Assembly: GCA_937925715.1 (NCBI GenBank)
Contig: CALAMG010000029.1
Location: forward strand, 1 to 32,783
Reading direction: 5' to 3'
Length of the DNA: 32,783 nucleotides
Source: an uncultured Collinsella sp.
GTDB lineage: Bacteria; Actinomycetota; Coriobacteriia; Coriobacteriales; Coriobacteriaceae
The translations under genes and the position numbers were made by a program. The notes beneath the pieces were generated by a model. The model did no database searches, was not told the origin of the DNA, and saw nothing but the letters and a program-made list of their open reading frames with translations. This document shows positions 1 to 9,350 of this stretch, piece by piece (the stretch's first letter is position 1; each line of letters begins with the position of its first letter).

Positions 1-528
1 GCCGGATGCCCCGGGGTGAAGGGGGCCGTGGCCGTCGTGGCCGGCGAGCGCGAGCGCTCGGTGGTGCATGCGTTCGTGGTCGCCGACGAGGGGGCTGACG
101 TGGATCCGGCCGGGGTGCTGTCCCGCGTGGCCGGGCTCCTTCCCTCCTACTTCGTCCCCCATGACGTGACAATCCTAGACGAGTGGCCCTTGAGCGCGAA
201 CGGGAAGGTCGACCGAAAGGCCTTGGCCGGCATGGCCCCCGAAGCGGCCCCGTCCGCATCCTCCCTGTCCGAACCGGACACCGAAGCGGAGCGCGCCGTG
301 GCGTCGGTGTGGGAGGAGCTGCTCGATGCGGGGCCCGTCGGGAGGGAGTCGAACTTCTTCGAGCTGGGCGGCGACAGCCTCATGGCCATGAGAATGACGA
401 GCGCTTTGGAAAAGCGTCTTGGATTCAAAATTGGACTTCAAGAATTTATATCCGATCCGACCGTAGCCGGAATCTGCCAAAAGATAGATACGACATGCGG
501 GGACACATATGAGGAGGGAACCCTATGA
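1..528 (+). CDS. NRPS, C-terminal part (A domain end + PCP), 5' end outside window
   Basis: The frame is open from base 1, so this is the tail of a larger nonribosomal peptide synthetase; the GTG at 16 is only an internal valine. It shows the end of an adenylation domain, with the A10 lysine motif PLSANGKVDRKAL at about 190-230. A peptidyl carrier domain follows with FFELGGDSL, whose serine takes the phosphopantetheine arm. No methyltransferase is inserted before A10, unlike the next gene. The protein ends right after the carrier domain, so the chain must pass in trans to the next NRPS, which begins with a docking domain. The stop overlaps the next ATG by 4 nt. Bases 1 to about 400 are very GC-rich and then composition drops abruptly inside the carrier domain. 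The substrate cannot be read because the specificity pocket is upstream. Confidence 0.93.
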   Translation, partial: AGCPGVKGAVAVVAGERERSVVHAFVVADEGADVDPAGVLSRVAGLLPSYFVPHDVTILDEWPLSANGKVDRKALAGMAPEAAPSASSLSEPDTEAERAVASVWEELLDAGPVGRESNFFELGGDSLMAMRMTSALEKRLGFKIGLQEFISDPTVAGICQKIDTTCGDTYEEGTL

Positions 529-3500
529 TGGACGAGATCCGATGCCTTCTTGAAGAGATGGCAGATGCGGGAATACGTTTATGGGTCGAGGACGGAAAGC
601 TAAAATTCAGAGCGCCATCTGGAGCCATGACGGCAGAAAGGGCTAACCTGATAAAGAAGAACAGGGATGCTGTAATCGCAGCCCTCAACGAACCTCGCCC
701 GATAAAGCGCGAGCCCGAGAAAAGGTACGATCCTTATCCTCTTACAGACATACAGCAAGCTTATCAGCTTGGCAAGAGCGAAGCTTATCCCTACGGCGGA
801 GTGGGATGCCAAGGGTACATGGAGATTAGCTTGGGAGGCGTTGAATTCGAGCGATTGAACAACGCATGGCGAAAAGTGGTGGCTCGGCATGACGTACTTC
901 ACTCGGTCATTTCTGAAGACGGTTATCAGCAGGTGCTGGAAGAATATGATGTGGGATTGATTGAATTCGTCGAAGCCGAATCGCGAAGCTTAGAAGAGGT
1001 CGCTTCCGAATGTCGTAGAACCATGGATCACAAGGATTATGCAACCTCGGTCCATCCGTACGAACTGAAAGTGAGTACTGATGGGATTAAGCCAATCCTC
1101 CACATATCAGTCAACTTGGCTCTTTGTGACTTTTTGAGCATTACCATAATCCTCAATGATCTGGCTCGGGCATATGACGGCGAGCAACTAGATAGCAGCG
1201 ACGAGATCTCCTTCAGAGATTTTGTCATGGATGCAAAAACCCGAGGAGTTTCCAGCCCTTCTCTAAAAGCAGATGAGGAATACTGGTCGGCACGCATTGA
1301 CGAATTGCCTCCCGCCCCTATTCTTCCCATGGGGCCGAATCCTGACGTGCGAACGGGAGTTAGATTCATTAGGCACCAGATGAGCCTTACCGATAACGAA
1401 TGGGCAGAATTCCGTCGCACAAGCGCAGAGAAAGGGGTTACCCCCACAGCTGCATTGGTCGCTGCATTCTCGGACACTTTGGCGCTGTGGGCGGAATCGT
1501 CGGATTTCACGATCAATATGACAATGTTGAACAGGGGGGATGACATTCCTGGAATCATGCGTACGGTCGGTGATTTCACAATGTCAAGCCTATTGGGATT
1601 GATTCGTGACGAGCGCGCGCCCTTCTTCTCCCGCGCTTTTGCAGCGCAATCACAGCTATGGTCGGATCTTGAACATAGAAGCTTCTCCGGAGTCTCCGTG
1701 CTGAGAGAGATCGCGCGACGACGTGGACGTGCGGGCGGTGGGGCGCTCATGCCGTTCGTTTTCACGAGCAGCATCGGCCTACGCGGAGGATCGTCCTTGA
1801 GTGAAACAAGCCTCTTTCGTGGCTCTCGAGTCATCGGCGGACTTTCACAAACCCCCCAAGTATGGCTTGACTGCCAAGCGATGGAGTGGAATGGGTCTCT
1901 TGTAATCAATTGGGATGAGCGCGCCGGAGTCTTCCCTGACGGTCTGGTTTCAGACGCCTTTTCATCTTTCGAACAGACCCTTAGAAGTCTTGCCTCGAGC
2001 AAAGCGACATGGGAAGAGACACGAATAGTCCATTTACCTCAAAAGCAGAAACTTGTTCGCATCGCAGTAAACGACACCGGCAAAGAAATAGTGTCGAGTA
2101 CCCTCCACTCAGACTTTATGAAGACAGCCCTCTCTCATCCAGAGCTCCCCGCCGTGCGATTGGGAGATGAGTTTGTGACATATGCGGAGCTGAGGGCGCT
2201 TTCCCTCAAAGTGGCCCATAAGTTAAAGCGAGGAGTTCGGACTGCGATCATTCTTGAGAAGAGCATTGCACAAGTAGTTGCGGTGATCGGCTGCAGCCTT
2301 GCCGGCGCTCCCTTTATTCCTCTATCCCCTGACCATCCTCGATCAAGAGTCGACACCGTTATGGGCAATGCGGAAGTGGGCGCGGTTCTCGCCAAAGCTG
2401 AAACCCTCGAAAGGCTTGACTTGGCCGGCAAAGAAGAGGCTATGGATATCGACCTTATCCTAAGCGATGACATTTCCGCTAACTTCGAGGATCGGACTTT
2501 GCCATCTGACGAAGCCTACGTGATCTACACGTCCGGCTCCACCGGGGTGCCGAAGGGGGTGGCGGTGAGCCACGCCGCCGCGTGGAACACCATCGCCGAC
2601 ATAAACTCTCGATTCAACGTTAGGCAGAGCGACAAGATCATCGGATTGGCCGAGCTAACCTTCGACCTAGCTATATATGATATATTTGGAATCCTTTCCG
2701 TCGGAGGAGAGCTTATCTTCCCCGAACCCTCATCACTTAATGATCCGTCGAGCTGGTGCGACGTAGTTGTTAAACGCAAGGTAACGATATGGAACTCTGT
2801 CCCCCAGCAGATGCAAATGCTTTCTTACTACCTTGATACGGCTCCGGATGTCCCCTCTCTTTCCTTGAGGCTCGCTCTCTTGTCTGGCGACTGGATACCC
2901 GTCTCTCTACCCAACGATATCGCAGATAAAATCCCTCACTTGAAAATGGTGAGCCTCGGCGGTGCCACCGAGGGAGGAATCTGGTCGATCTTCCACGAAA
3001 TCAATCCATCGGATTCGGAAAAGGCAAGCATTCCCTACGGAAAGCCTCTTGCCAACCAGGAGTTTGATATCGTAGGACGCGAACTTGAATCGCTGCCTCT
3101 TCTCGTTCCGGGTGAAATCATCATTAGCGGAAAGAGCCTTGCTTCGGGCTACCTCAATGACCCTGTTCGAACATCCGAGAGTTTTATAATGCGGGATGGA
3201 GTGAAATGCTATCGAACCGGCGACATGGGCAAATACCTGGAAAACGGCGACATCGAGTTTCTCGGGCGTGCAGATCAGCAGATTAAAGTACGGGGTTACC
3301 GCGTCGAGCTAGGCGAAGTGGAAGCCGCTTTAGAAAAGGCACCGGGAGTGGACAAGGCTGTCGCATTTGCTGCCGACGACGATAAAACCGACAAGCATCT
3401 TCTCGCCGCAGTCATCGCCGAAAAGGTCAATCCCGACAAGGCAGAATCCTTGTTCAAGAGATCTACGGTCGCCATGAAAGAATGTATGAGAGATCGCTTC

Positions 3501-5918
3501 AGCAAAATGGCTGTCAACGAAGTTGGAGAGTATTGCCGCAAAGTTGACGAGGTCTGCTTGTCGGCCATGATGAATTTGATAGCAGATGCCGTTAGCAAAG
3601 ATGGCTTCTCAATGGACGACATGATGCATGGACTCAATGCCAAAGAGAGGAACAGAAGGCTCCTAGAGAGATGGGCGAAGTCTCTCGTCGACATGAAAGC
3701 GCTCAATGCAAAGGGCGACTTGTTTTGCTTCTCGGACGATTATAAGAGAGGCGACATTGAGGCTTTATGGCAACAGCTCGAATCCTTGGAACTGAAAGTC
3801 GAGTACAGCAAAGGGCTTTTGTCGTTTTTGCACACATGCATAGATTCCTTATCCGGCCTCGTGTCGGGGAAAGTGGATCATTTATCCATACTCTTTCCCG
3901 AAGGTGGTTTTGATGTAGCCGCTTCAACCTACAGGGACAACCTAGCCTCCAAAACTCTCAACTCCACACTAGTTAGCATGGTTTCGGAATTTGCGCGCAT
4001 CAAGGGTGGGTTGAGAGTTCTTGAGGTCGGGGCCGGTACGGGAGGCAGCAGCGACTCGCTCATCGATGCGCTTGAGGGAACGGGGAGCACATATCTTTTT
4101 ACTGACATCTCTGAATTCTTCCTCTCTGAAGCCCGAAATCGCTACGAAGGTAAAAACTGGATTGGCTACGCCATCTACGATGTCAATAAGGATGCTAGAG
4201 CTCAGGGACTTGCAGACAACTCATTTGATCTCATCGTAGGCGCAAACGTACTCCATAATTGCATCGATGTCCTTGCAGGGCTGGGGCAAATCAAATCCCT
4301 TCTTTCTCCGGGAGGCATTTTGGCCTTTATTGAGGCCACGCGCGAGAGCTTTCCCCTTATGGTCAGCATGGATTTCCAAGATGCCCTCGGGATGGAGTAC
4401 TCGGATTTGCGTGCAGGAACCAGCAAGGTATTCCTTAACCTCGACGAATGGAGCGGAATCCTCGCAAAAGCAGGTTTTGGCTTGACGGACTGCTCTCCTA
4501 CGAACGAAGAACCGGATCTCTTTGGCCAGCACCTGATAGTCGCACAAGCAAAGGCTGATATAGCCGCGCTTTCGGTCGATGATGTGGTATCAGCCGCACA
4601 AGAAACCCTTCCCTCATACATGATTCCTGAAGCCATTGGGATAATCGACACACTTCCCCTTTCGAGAAACGGAAAGGTTGACAGAGCCGAGCTTAAACGC
4701 CTACCACTGCTCGGAAGAATGCAGTCGAAAACTGCGGGCATCGGAGATGAGGGAGACAGCTACCGTAGCGATTTGGAAGCACGCTTAGCTGCAGAGTTTT
4801 CTGAAGTACTCGGAGCAGATAGCGTCAGGAGGGATGACGACTTCTTTGAGCTTGGAGGCGATTCGCTTTTGGCCACCAAACTCGCAGCCCAGATAAAGAA
4901 GAACGTAGACGAAGCGGCTGAACTTGAATGGGAGTGGCTTTTGAGAAAGATGATGGAAAGCCCAACGGTCAGCTCACTCGCACTCGCGCTCTCCAGTACA
5001 GAAGAAGCAGAAAAGGCCGCGCCCAAAGGGCAGATGGAGCCTGCTATCGTATTGAAAGACGGAAACGGAGATGGCGTCGTTAACGTATTGGTGCATGACG
5101 GAACAGGCACTCTTGACCCATACCGCGACCTTATTAGCGCTTCGGGTGACAAACTCATCATCGGCGTGCAAATGCCCGACATGCAAAAAGCCTTGGATTA
5201 TGACACCCGATCCCTTATAGAAACCCTCGGAAGAGAGTATGCCGACCGCCTCTTGGAATGGAATGGATGCAGCTTTAGGATAGTGGGATACTGCATGGGA
5301 GGTTTGATCGCAACAGAGATTGCAAGAAACCTGATGGAGCAGGGAGAAACCGTTGCCGATCTCTTTGTCATCAGCTCATATGGGTTCCCGTTCAAAATCA
5401 CCGAAGACGTAATGATTGAGTATGCTTTTGCTCGCGTACTTAATGCTCCAACTGAAGACCTCGGGTATCCGAAAGACGACGAAGCCTTCGCCAACGCAAT
5501 CGCTGATGCCCAGATCCGACACCCCGGAGTATTGGATCTTCTCGATGGTGAAGGCCCTGTTGTCGAAAAACTGAAGAAGATTGCCTCCCTAGATTCGAAC
5601 GAGCGCATGCGTAGGATACTTTCAACCGTGACCGCCGATAGCAACGTCGTAGAAAGATTGACCCAAATTTACAGGACGTTCAAACATAATTTGATTGCAG
5701 TAATGGAATACGAATCAAAACCCTATCTTGGCCCTATCCACTTTTTGCGAGACAGTGGAAGAATGGGGCTATTCAAGAACATCGGTGGTGACGAAACGGT
5801 TTTCTGGAACAGCGTCGCCCTCATGGGGATAGACACCCAAGATATAGAAGGAGATCACTTTACCTGCATATCCGGAGAACACGCAAAAGATGTCGCAAAG
5901 AGAGTGGGGCTTCGATGA
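525..5918 (+). CDS. NRPS: TubC docking - Cy - A(Cys) with embedded MT - PCP - TE, PchF-like
   Basis: This 1797-aa termination module resembles pyochelin synthetase PchF. The ATG follows GAGGAGGG at 511-518. Residues 1-55 look like a TubC-type docking domain. About 68-500 is a heterocyclisation domain: PLTDIQQAYQLG, FTINMTMLNR, VGDFT, FVFTSS (T414) and QVWLDCQ (D449). Its usual DxxxxD motif reads NLALCD, with N197 in place of the first Asp. The adenylation domain has TSGSTG at 669; read against GrsA its pocket gives D-L-Y-N-L-S-L-I-W plus K1384, the cysteine code of pyochelin/yersiniabactin-type synthetases. A SAM methyltransferase (VLEVGAGTG from 1165) interrupts the A domain before A10. The carrier serine is S1447. 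The thioesterase has GYCMGG with Cys1590 as presumed nucleophile and H1778. Expected job: load Cys, condense and cyclise to a thiazoline, methylate, release. An epimerase-like role for the embedded MT fold, as in PchE, is possible. Confidence 0.93.
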   Translation: MMDEIRCLLEEMADAGIRLWVEDGKLKFRAPSGAMTAERANLIKKNRDAVIAALNEPRPIKREPEKRYDPYPLTDIQQAYQLGKSEAYPYGGVGCQGYMEISLGGVEFERLNNAWRKVVARHDVLHSVISEDGYQQVLEEYDVGLIEFVEAESRSLEEVASECRRTMDHKDYATSVHPYELKVSTDGIKPILHISVNLALCDFLSITIILNDLARAYDGEQLDSSDEISFRDFVMDAKTRGVSSPSLKADEEYWSARIDELPPAPILPMGPNPDVRTGVRFIRHQMSLTDNEWAEFRRTSAEKGVTPTAALVAAFSDTLALWAESSDFTINMTMLNRGDDIPGIMRTVGDFTMSSLLGLIRDERAPFFSRAFAAQSQLWSDLEHRSFSGVSVLREIARRRGRAGGGALMPFVFTSSIGLRGGSSLSETSLFRGSRVIGGLSQTPQVWLDCQAMEWNGSLVINWDERAGVFPDGLVSDAFSSFEQTLRSLASSKATWEETRIVHLPQKQKLVRIAVNDTGKEIVSSTLHSDFMKTALSHPELPAVRLGDEFVTYAELRALSLKVAHKLKRGVRTAIILEKSIAQVVAVIGCSLAGAPFIPLSPDHPRSRVDTVMGNAEVGAVLAKAETLERLDLAGKEEAMDIDLILSDDISANFEDRTLPSDEAYVIYTSGSTGVPKGVAVSHAAAWNTIADINSRFNVRQSDKIIGLAELTFDLAIYDIFGILSVGGELIFPEPSSLNDPSSWCDVVVKRKVTIWNSVPQQMQMLSYYLDTAPDVPSLSLRLALLSGDWIPVSLPNDIADKIPHLKMVSLGGATEGGIWSIFHEINPSDSEKASIPYGKPLANQEFDIVGRELESLPLLVPGEIIISGKSLASGYLNDPVRTSESFIMRDGVKCYRTGDMGKYLENGDIEFLGRADQQIKVRGYRVELGEVEAALEKAPGVDKAVAFAADDDKTDKHLLAAVIAEKVNPDKAESLFKRSTVAMKECMRDRFSKMAVNEVGEYCRKVDEVCLSAMMNLIADAVSKDGFSMDDMMHGLNAKERNRRLLERWAKSLVDMKALNAKGDLFCFSDDYKRGDIEALWQQLESLELKVEYSKGLLSFLHTCIDSLSGLVSGKVDHLSILFPEGGFDVAASTYRDNLASKTLNSTLVSMVSEFARIKGGLRVLEVGAGTGGSSDSLIDALEGTGSTYLFTDISEFFLSEARNRYEGKNWIGYAIYDVNKDARAQGLADNSFDLIVGANVLHNCIDVLAGLGQIKSLLSPGGILAFIEATRESFPLMVSMDFQDALGMEYSDLRAGTSKVFLNLDEWSGILAKAGFGLTDCSPTNEEPDLFGQHLIVAQAKADIAALSVDDVVSAAQETLPSYMIPEAIGIIDTLPLSRNGKVDRAELKRLPLLGRMQSKTAGIGDEGDSYRSDLEARLAAEFSEVLGADSVRRDDDFFELGGDSLLATKLAAQIKKNVDEAAELEWEWLLRKMMESPTVSSLALALSSTEEAEKAAPKGQMEPAIVLKDGNGDGVVNVLVHDGTGTLDPYRDLISASGDKLIIGVQMPDMQKALDYDTRSLIETLGREYADRLLEWNGCSFRIVGYCMGGLIATEIARNLMEQGETVADLFVISSYGFPFKITEDVMIEYAFARVLNAPTEDLGYPKDDEAFANAIADAQIRHPGVLDLLDGEGPVVEKLKKIASLDSNERMRRILSTVTADSNVVERLTQIYRTFKHNLIAVMEYESKPYLGPIHFLRDSGRMGLFKNIGGDETVFWNSVALMGIDTQDIEGDHFTCISGEHAKDVAKRVGLR

Positions 5919-6937
5919 TCGGAGTGCTTGGGTCGAGCGGGCATGTTGGATCACTGCTTGCCGACATGCTGAAAGCTAAGGGGTACGAGCTTCGCCTCGG
6001 TTCTCGCTCGGCCGGATTCATCGTCAACATGACAGACCCTAGTTCTTTGTCAAGATTTCTCGATGGATGCGATGTGGTGGTTAACTGCGCTGGCCCCGCG
6101 TATCTACTGAGCGAACCAGCAGCAAGAGCCGCCATAAGCTCAGGCGTTGCATACTTTGACGTTGCCGGCTGCGAAAACCTGTGCAAAACCCTAGCTGATG
6201 AATCGGCGGAAACACCGGTTGTATTTTCTGCAGGAATGGTGCCGGGGCTCTCGGGTCTTCTACTAAAGATGGCTATTTCCGCAAACAAAGGACAGGATAT
6301 TGTTGGCTTTGCCGGGGGAGTCCAAGATATCTCTCTGGGTGCTGCGGCGGATCTAGTTTTGAGCATGTCCGATACGTCGGGATATGGCAACAATGGCTCC
6401 ATGTGGCGTAGCGGCGCAGTCCGCGAACTTGACCACGATCCAACCCCCGCCCCCTCTTGCTTTCCCGAAGGGTCGTTTTGCAGAGCCTTTTTGTCAGAAG
6501 AGGCGAGAGTCATAGCCGAGAAGGAGGCGCTTCCAAGACTTGAATGGTATAACGTATTTGTAGGTGATCTGTTTTGCAAGGCTCTTGTCGACGCACAGTT
6601 GTCGAAAACCCAGAGCCTCGAAGAAGCAAGCAAGAAAATCAGCATAGCCGCATCCATCGATGCTATGGGTAGACAGGCATTTTATACGTTGGCTGCAACT
6701 TCTGGAGAAATGGCCTACATTGTTAAATCGGCCGACAGCTATGAGCTAACTGCAGCAGTGGCGTGCTATGCCATAGAGAGTTTCCTTGCTGGGAGCATCC
6801 CCAATGGCGTATACAACTTGCCCGATCTGCTTGATCCAGAATTGGCGATATACGGAATTCTATCTTTGTCTAAGAGTGCTCGAATCGAAATTGTACCGTC
6901 AAAGTCTTTGTTTGAAGTCGAGGAAGGCGAGTTATGA
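5915..6937 (+). CDS. Saccharopine dehydrogenase-like NAD(P)-dependent reductase
   Basis: This 340-aa protein begins with a Rossmann dinucleotide site, GVLGSSGHVG, at residues 3-12. The following pattern (VVNCAGP, then a strand with YFDVAGCE, then SAGMVPGLSGLL) is typical of saccharopine dehydrogenase-like oxidoreductases. The ATG overlaps the NRPS stop by 4 nt and its own stop overlaps the next ATG by 4 nt, so it is translated with the assembly line. That context suggests a tailoring reductase acting on the NRPS-bound or released product, for example on a C=N bond or in an opine-like reductive step. True saccharopine metabolism is unlikely because no lysine genes are near. The substrate is not deducible from sequence. 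Confidence 0.75.
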   Translation: MIGVLGSSGHVGSLLADMLKAKGYELRLGSRSAGFIVNMTDPSSLSRFLDGCDVVVNCAGPAYLLSEPAARAAISSGVAYFDVAGCENLCKTLADESAETPVVFSAGMVPGLSGLLLKMAISANKGQDIVGFAGGVQDISLGAAADLVLSMSDTSGYGNNGSMWRSGAVRELDHDPTPAPSCFPEGSFCRAFLSEEARVIAEKEALPRLEWYNVFVGDLFCKALVDAQLSKTQSLEEASKKISIAASIDAMGRQAFYTLAATSGEMAYIVKSADSYELTAAVACYAIESFLAGSIPNGVYNLPDLLDPELAIYGILSLSKSARIEIVPSKSLFEVEEGEL

Positions 6938-7917
6938 AAGCCGTGGTTGTGGGGAGCACGTTCGGAAGCGTATATGCCGAGGGCATTAAGATTGCCGACG
7001 ATGTAGAGCTGGCTGGAATTGTAGGCAGGGGGAGCAAGAGAAGCGCCGCCTTGGCTGCATCATACGGAGTTCCTCTGTATCAAGGGGCTAATGCCGTTCC
7101 GGCAAACATAGATCTTGCTTGTGTCGTGGTAAGATCAGCCATGGTTGGAGGAGATGGAATTGAAATATCTCGCTCCTTTCTCGAGAAGGGCATTCACGTA
7201 ATCCAAGAGCAGCCCATGCATAGCAGCGAGGTTCTTGAGCTGACCAGATGCGCTGCAGAACATGATTGCAAATTCATGCTTAACGGTTTCTATCCATATC
7301 TCGATTCGGTTAAGCGCTTCATTGATGCCGCAGCTTCCCTTCGCAAGGAACACGAATTGCTAAGCATAGATGTGACTACATGCGTACAAGTAGCATACCC
7401 TTTTGTAGAGGTGGTTGGGAAAGTGGCCGGAAGCTTGCATCCTTTCAGATTGGAGAAGATAGCAGATACCGGCCCTTTTGACATTCTAGTCGGAGAAGTA
7501 GGAGGGATTCCTCTTACCGTTCGATTCCAAAACGAAATGGATTCCAGTGACCCAGACAATAATGCCATAGCCCTGATGCGGATGGACGTTTACTCGGATA
7601 AAGGCATTCTGTCCCTATGCGACGTTTACGGAGATGTTCTTTGGACTCCACGGTTTCATGTCGGAAAGGCAGCAGCCGACAGCTCGAACCTCTCAACCGT
7701 CGAAAGCGCAAGTATTATCGTTCTTCATAGGAGAGCAGAGACATATGATTCTATCCTCGCTGAACAGTGGCCGAAGGGGATTGCCAATATGCTCTCGGAG
7801 AGACTTGGAGAGCGCAACTCCCTTGCCACAACCCAATTCCAGATTTCCGCATGTCTAGCCTGGCAAGAGTTTACTTCGGCCTTAGGTGCCCCACGCGAAT
7901 TGAGGCAACGTTGTTAA
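6934..7917 (+). CDS. Thiazolinyl imide reductase (PchG/Irp3/YbtU family)
   Basis: This 327-aa protein has the hallmarks of the Gfo/Idh/MocA-related thiazolinyl imide reductases. The N terminus carries GSTFGSVYAEG, followed by GRGSKRSAALAASYGVPLY, then CVVVRSAMVGGDGIEISRSFLEKGIHVIQEQPMH split over about residues 62-100, and NGFYPYLDSVKRFI. PchG and YbtU use NADPH to reduce one thiazoline ring to thiazolidine while the chain is bound to the synthetase. Reduction makes the ring nitrogen available for the methyltransferase embedded in the preceding NRPS. The ATG overlaps the previous stop by 4 nt. The assignment is strong; the exact ring reduced depends on the missing upstream modules. Confidence 0.87.
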   Translation: MKAVVVGSTFGSVYAEGIKIADDVELAGIVGRGSKRSAALAASYGVPLYQGANAVPANIDLACVVVRSAMVGGDGIEISRSFLEKGIHVIQEQPMHSSEVLELTRCAAEHDCKFMLNGFYPYLDSVKRFIDAAASLRKEHELLSIDVTTCVQVAYPFVEVVGKVAGSLHPFRLEKIADTGPFDILVGEVGGIPLTVRFQNEMDSSDPDNNAIALMRMDVYSDKGILSLCDVYGDVLWTPRFHVGKAAADSSNLSTVESASIIVLHRRAETYDSILAEQWPKGIANMLSERLGERNSLATTQFQISACLAWQEFTSALGAPRELRQRC

Positions 7918-7934
7918 CGGAGGTCGAGCGAACA

Positions 7935-9329
7935 GTGTCATTTGGAAAGCTTCATTTGAAAGGCATTGTTGCTTCGGTGGGTTTGACCGCCGGGCTTCTC
8001 GTTTTGATACTTCCATTGCCGGAGTTGGAAAGCTCAGCACGTATTCAGCTTGCTCTCACTCTCGGTGCTTTATCGTTTTGGGCAAGCGGGGTGATGCCGG
8101 CTCCAATTACGGGCATGCTGTATATGGGGCTACTGCTCATCACGAACTCCTCTGATCCGCTAACAGTTTTTTCTGGCTGGACGAACGAAGGAGGAAGTCT
8201 ATGGCTGGTACTTTGCGCGTTTCTCATAGCTTCTGGAGTTGAAAAGTCTGGGCTTGCTAGAAGAGTGGCTCTGAGTATTTGCGCATCCGGTCGAGTCAAA
8301 GGTTTTCAATCGCTCATTGCAGCGATAGCCGTCATAGAGCTGCTGTTCGCACTGATCATTCCAAGCGCCTTTGCAAGAACATTCGTCATATTGGCAGTTG
8401 CAAAAGAAGTGTGCAAAGAAAATAGCGTATCCGAGACGGATGCCGCTGTAATCAATTTTGCATGTTTTGCGCTTGCGGTTCCCACGACACTTATCTTTTT
8501 GACTTCGGAACCAGCCCTCAATACACTCGTTGTTGAATATTCCGGATTAGGGTTGAGCTGGGTTGACTGGTTCAGCACTATAGGCATTCCCAACATCATC
8601 TATTTGTTTTTAGCGACAGTTCTGTTTATAGGAGTGTTTAAGCCGTCTGGAAAGGTTTTCGTAGATGGGGCAAAAAACCGCGCTTCGTTAGAGGATCTTG
8701 GCAGATTGAGCTCCAAAGAAAAGAAGATGGCTTTGTGGCTTTCTCTGATGATCGCATTCTGGTCGCTTTACCCTTTCATGAGAATAGGTATAGCGTGGGG
8801 GACTATGCTTCTCACGTCGCTTATGTTCCTACCTCGAATCGGAGTACTTGACGCAAAAGCTTTTGCAGACGTTCCCGTGGGAACTCTCGTATTCCTCACC
8901 TGTGCGTTGTCGATCGGATCTGTAGGCGAAGCCACAGGCATGAGCCAGTGGATTGCCGATACGGCGCTTCCGGCTTCTTTGCCAAGCGATATTCTGTCGA
9001 CCATCATTTTGATATCAGCAATATCATTGGCCATCCATACTTTGATAGGATCAGTGTTGGCCACCGCTGTCGTTATTTTTCCCATACTGATATTATTCGG
9101 TGATGTAGCGGAATTGGGCGTAAGCGATGCGGGCGCTGTTCTGATCGCATACCAAATGATTGCCAGTCAGTTTTTTCTTTCGATGCATCAGGCACCGATT
9201 GCCTCTGGCATGGAGCTTGCTGGGTACGGCGAAAAAACCGTGATGAAGCTTGGCGCTCCCATGACTTGTCTTGCGCTTGTTCAGCAGGTACTCGTGACTG
9301 GCTGGCTTTTTCTTGCAGACGTTTTGTAG
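7935..9329 (+). CDS. DASS/SLC13-like multispanning transporter
   Basis: This is a polytopic membrane protein of 464 aa with about a dozen hydrophobic segments and short loops, resembling the divalent anion:Na+ symporter (DASS, CitT/SLC13) group. Examples are the helix-rich LGALSFWASGVMPAPITGMLY stretch and two hairpin-like polar regions, TSEPALNTL and HTLIGSVLATAVVIFP. I chose GTG 7935, 11 nt after GGAGG at 7919-7923, because the first membrane segment starts soon after it and little overlaps the previous gene. A TTG at 7911 or an ATG at 7767, far inside the previous gene, are alternatives. It lies between the imide reductase and the type II thioesterase in the same operon, so a role in export or exchange of the metallophore, or in precursor supply, is possible. 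Family confidence is moderate and the substrate unknown. Confidence 0.72.
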   Translation: MSFGKLHLKGIVASVGLTAGLLVLILPLPELESSARIQLALTLGALSFWASGVMPAPITGMLYMGLLLITNSSDPLTVFSGWTNEGGSLWLVLCAFLIASGVEKSGLARRVALSICASGRVKGFQSLIAAIAVIELLFALIIPSAFARTFVILAVAKEVCKENSVSETDAAVINFACFALAVPTTLIFLTSEPALNTLVVEYSGLGLSWVDWFSTIGIPNIIYLFLATVLFIGVFKPSGKVFVDGAKNRASLEDLGRLSSKEKKMALWLSLMIAFWSLYPFMRIGIAWGTMLLTSLMFLPRIGVLDAKAFADVPVGTLVFLTCALSIGSVGEATGMSQWIADTALPASLPSDILSTIILISAISLAIHTLIGSVLATAVVIFPILILFGDVAELGVSDAGAVLIAYQMIASQFFLSMHQAPIASGMELAGYGEKTVMKLGAPMTCLALVQQVLVTGWLFLADVL

Positions 9330-9350
9330 GCTCGTTCCTAGGAGGACAGC

